Shown in pieces: positions 63,889-64,000 of a DNA stretch of 64,000 nt. The stretch spans positions 62,001 through 126,000 of the forward strand of contig NZ_JAFBCV010000013.1 in the NCBI RefSeq assembly GCF_016907895.1, given 5' to 3'. How positions within the stretch are numbered: position 1 is the stretch's first letter; every line of letters starts with the position of its first letter. The translations under genes and the position numbers were made by a program. The notes beneath the pieces were generated by a model. That model did not search any database and had not been told where the DNA came from. It saw nothing but the letters and a program-made list of their open reading frames with translations. Origin of the DNA: Shouchella xiaoxiensis. GTDB lineage: Bacteria > Bacillota > Bacilli > Bacillales > Bacillaceae_D.

Positions 63889-64000
63889 GTGAATCACTAT
63901 CTACAAGAAACTCTCCTGCTTTTAAAAACAGACATACATACGATTTATCGGAAAATCATTTCTTCTAGATACTTTTCACCTGCTCATTTGGAAGTACTTA
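63889..64000 (+). CDS. start of an unidentified gene, cut by the right edge
   Basis: GTG at 63889 follows GAGGTGA at four to five bases and opens a frame, MNHYLQETLLLLKTDIHTIY, that stays open to the window end. Only 37 residues are visible; they look helical. No identification is possible. Confidence 0.5.
   Translation, partial: MNHYLQETLLLLKTDIHTIYRKIISSRYFSPAHLEVL

Overview
The window is chromosomal DNA of a low-GC, spore-forming Bacillaceae bacterium. Gene order follows the Bacillus subtilis argC-to-yjcD region in reverse: argC-J-B-D-carA-carB-argF-yjzC-yjaU-yjaV-comZ-fabH-fabF, then yjaZ-yjbA-trpS, yjbC-spx-mecA-coiA-pepF-yjbH-I-J-K-L-M-nadF-yjbO-fabI, then yjcA and the yjcD helicase. 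Several genes usual in that stretch of B. subtilis are absent (app/opp transporters, thi genes, cotO and cotVWXYZ). Others are inserted: prfC, a B12/STAS pair, a CoA-transferase and a DHH-CBS-nucleotidyltransferase fusion. An alkaliphile-type Bacillus relative fits, but the species is inference. No rRNA, tRNA, CRISPR array, prophage or insertion sequence was seen.

Layout. 1-1.0 kb: truncated comGA and an HNH protein. 1.1-3.4 kb: UvrD-like helicase. 3.5-14.7 kb: an accessory cluster with four or five glycosyltransferases (one fused to a methyltransferase, one CgeB-like), a nucleotide-sugar epimerase, a UDP-sugar dehydrogenase, two coiled-coil proteins, a probable spore-surface protein and a 38-aa Cys-tailed protein. 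Two good sigma-K-type promoters lie divergently at about 10.62-10.70 kb. The cluster sits where B. subtilis carries its spore-crust genes, so I read it as a spore-surface glycosylation locus. 14.8-26.9 kb: fabI, a pseudouridine synthase, NAD kinase, the small alarmone synthetase RelQ, a CYTH protein, lytic transglycosylase, truncated globin, SpxH, PepF, CoiA, MecA, Spx and a GNAT protein. 27-42.4 kb: secreted and membrane proteins, trpS, a MarR regulator, DUF3603 and DUF2268 proteins, a second alarmone synthetase, coaA, CAP and SleB-like secreted proteins, the DHH-CBS-nucleotidyltransferase fusion and a CoA-transferase behind a 16-bp palindrome. 42.5-45.4 kb: fabH-fabF and comZ. 45.5-50.5 kb: prfC, the cobalamin-binding/STAS pair, yjaV, yjaU, yjzC. 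50.5-60 kb: arginine/carbamoyl-phosphate operon. 60-64 kb: Sco1, CtaG, HAD phosphatase, GNAT and two unknowns.

Three themes stand out. Competence and stress: ComGA, its antagonist ComZ, CoiA, MecA, Spx and SpxH, plus two (p)ppGpp synthetases. Fatty-acid synthesis: fabI and fabH-fabF each have an upstream FapR-type operator. Sensing: a CarH-like B12-binding protein is translationally coupled to an RsbR-like STAS protein behind a promoter bracketed by a 10-bp direct repeat; this is the best candidate for a little-described system. Several small genes (38, 45, 54, 42 and 64 aa) were found by reading intergenic DNA with ribosome-binding sites and terminators. Where a Shine-Dalgarno site contradicts the longest reading frame, the better-supported start is given.
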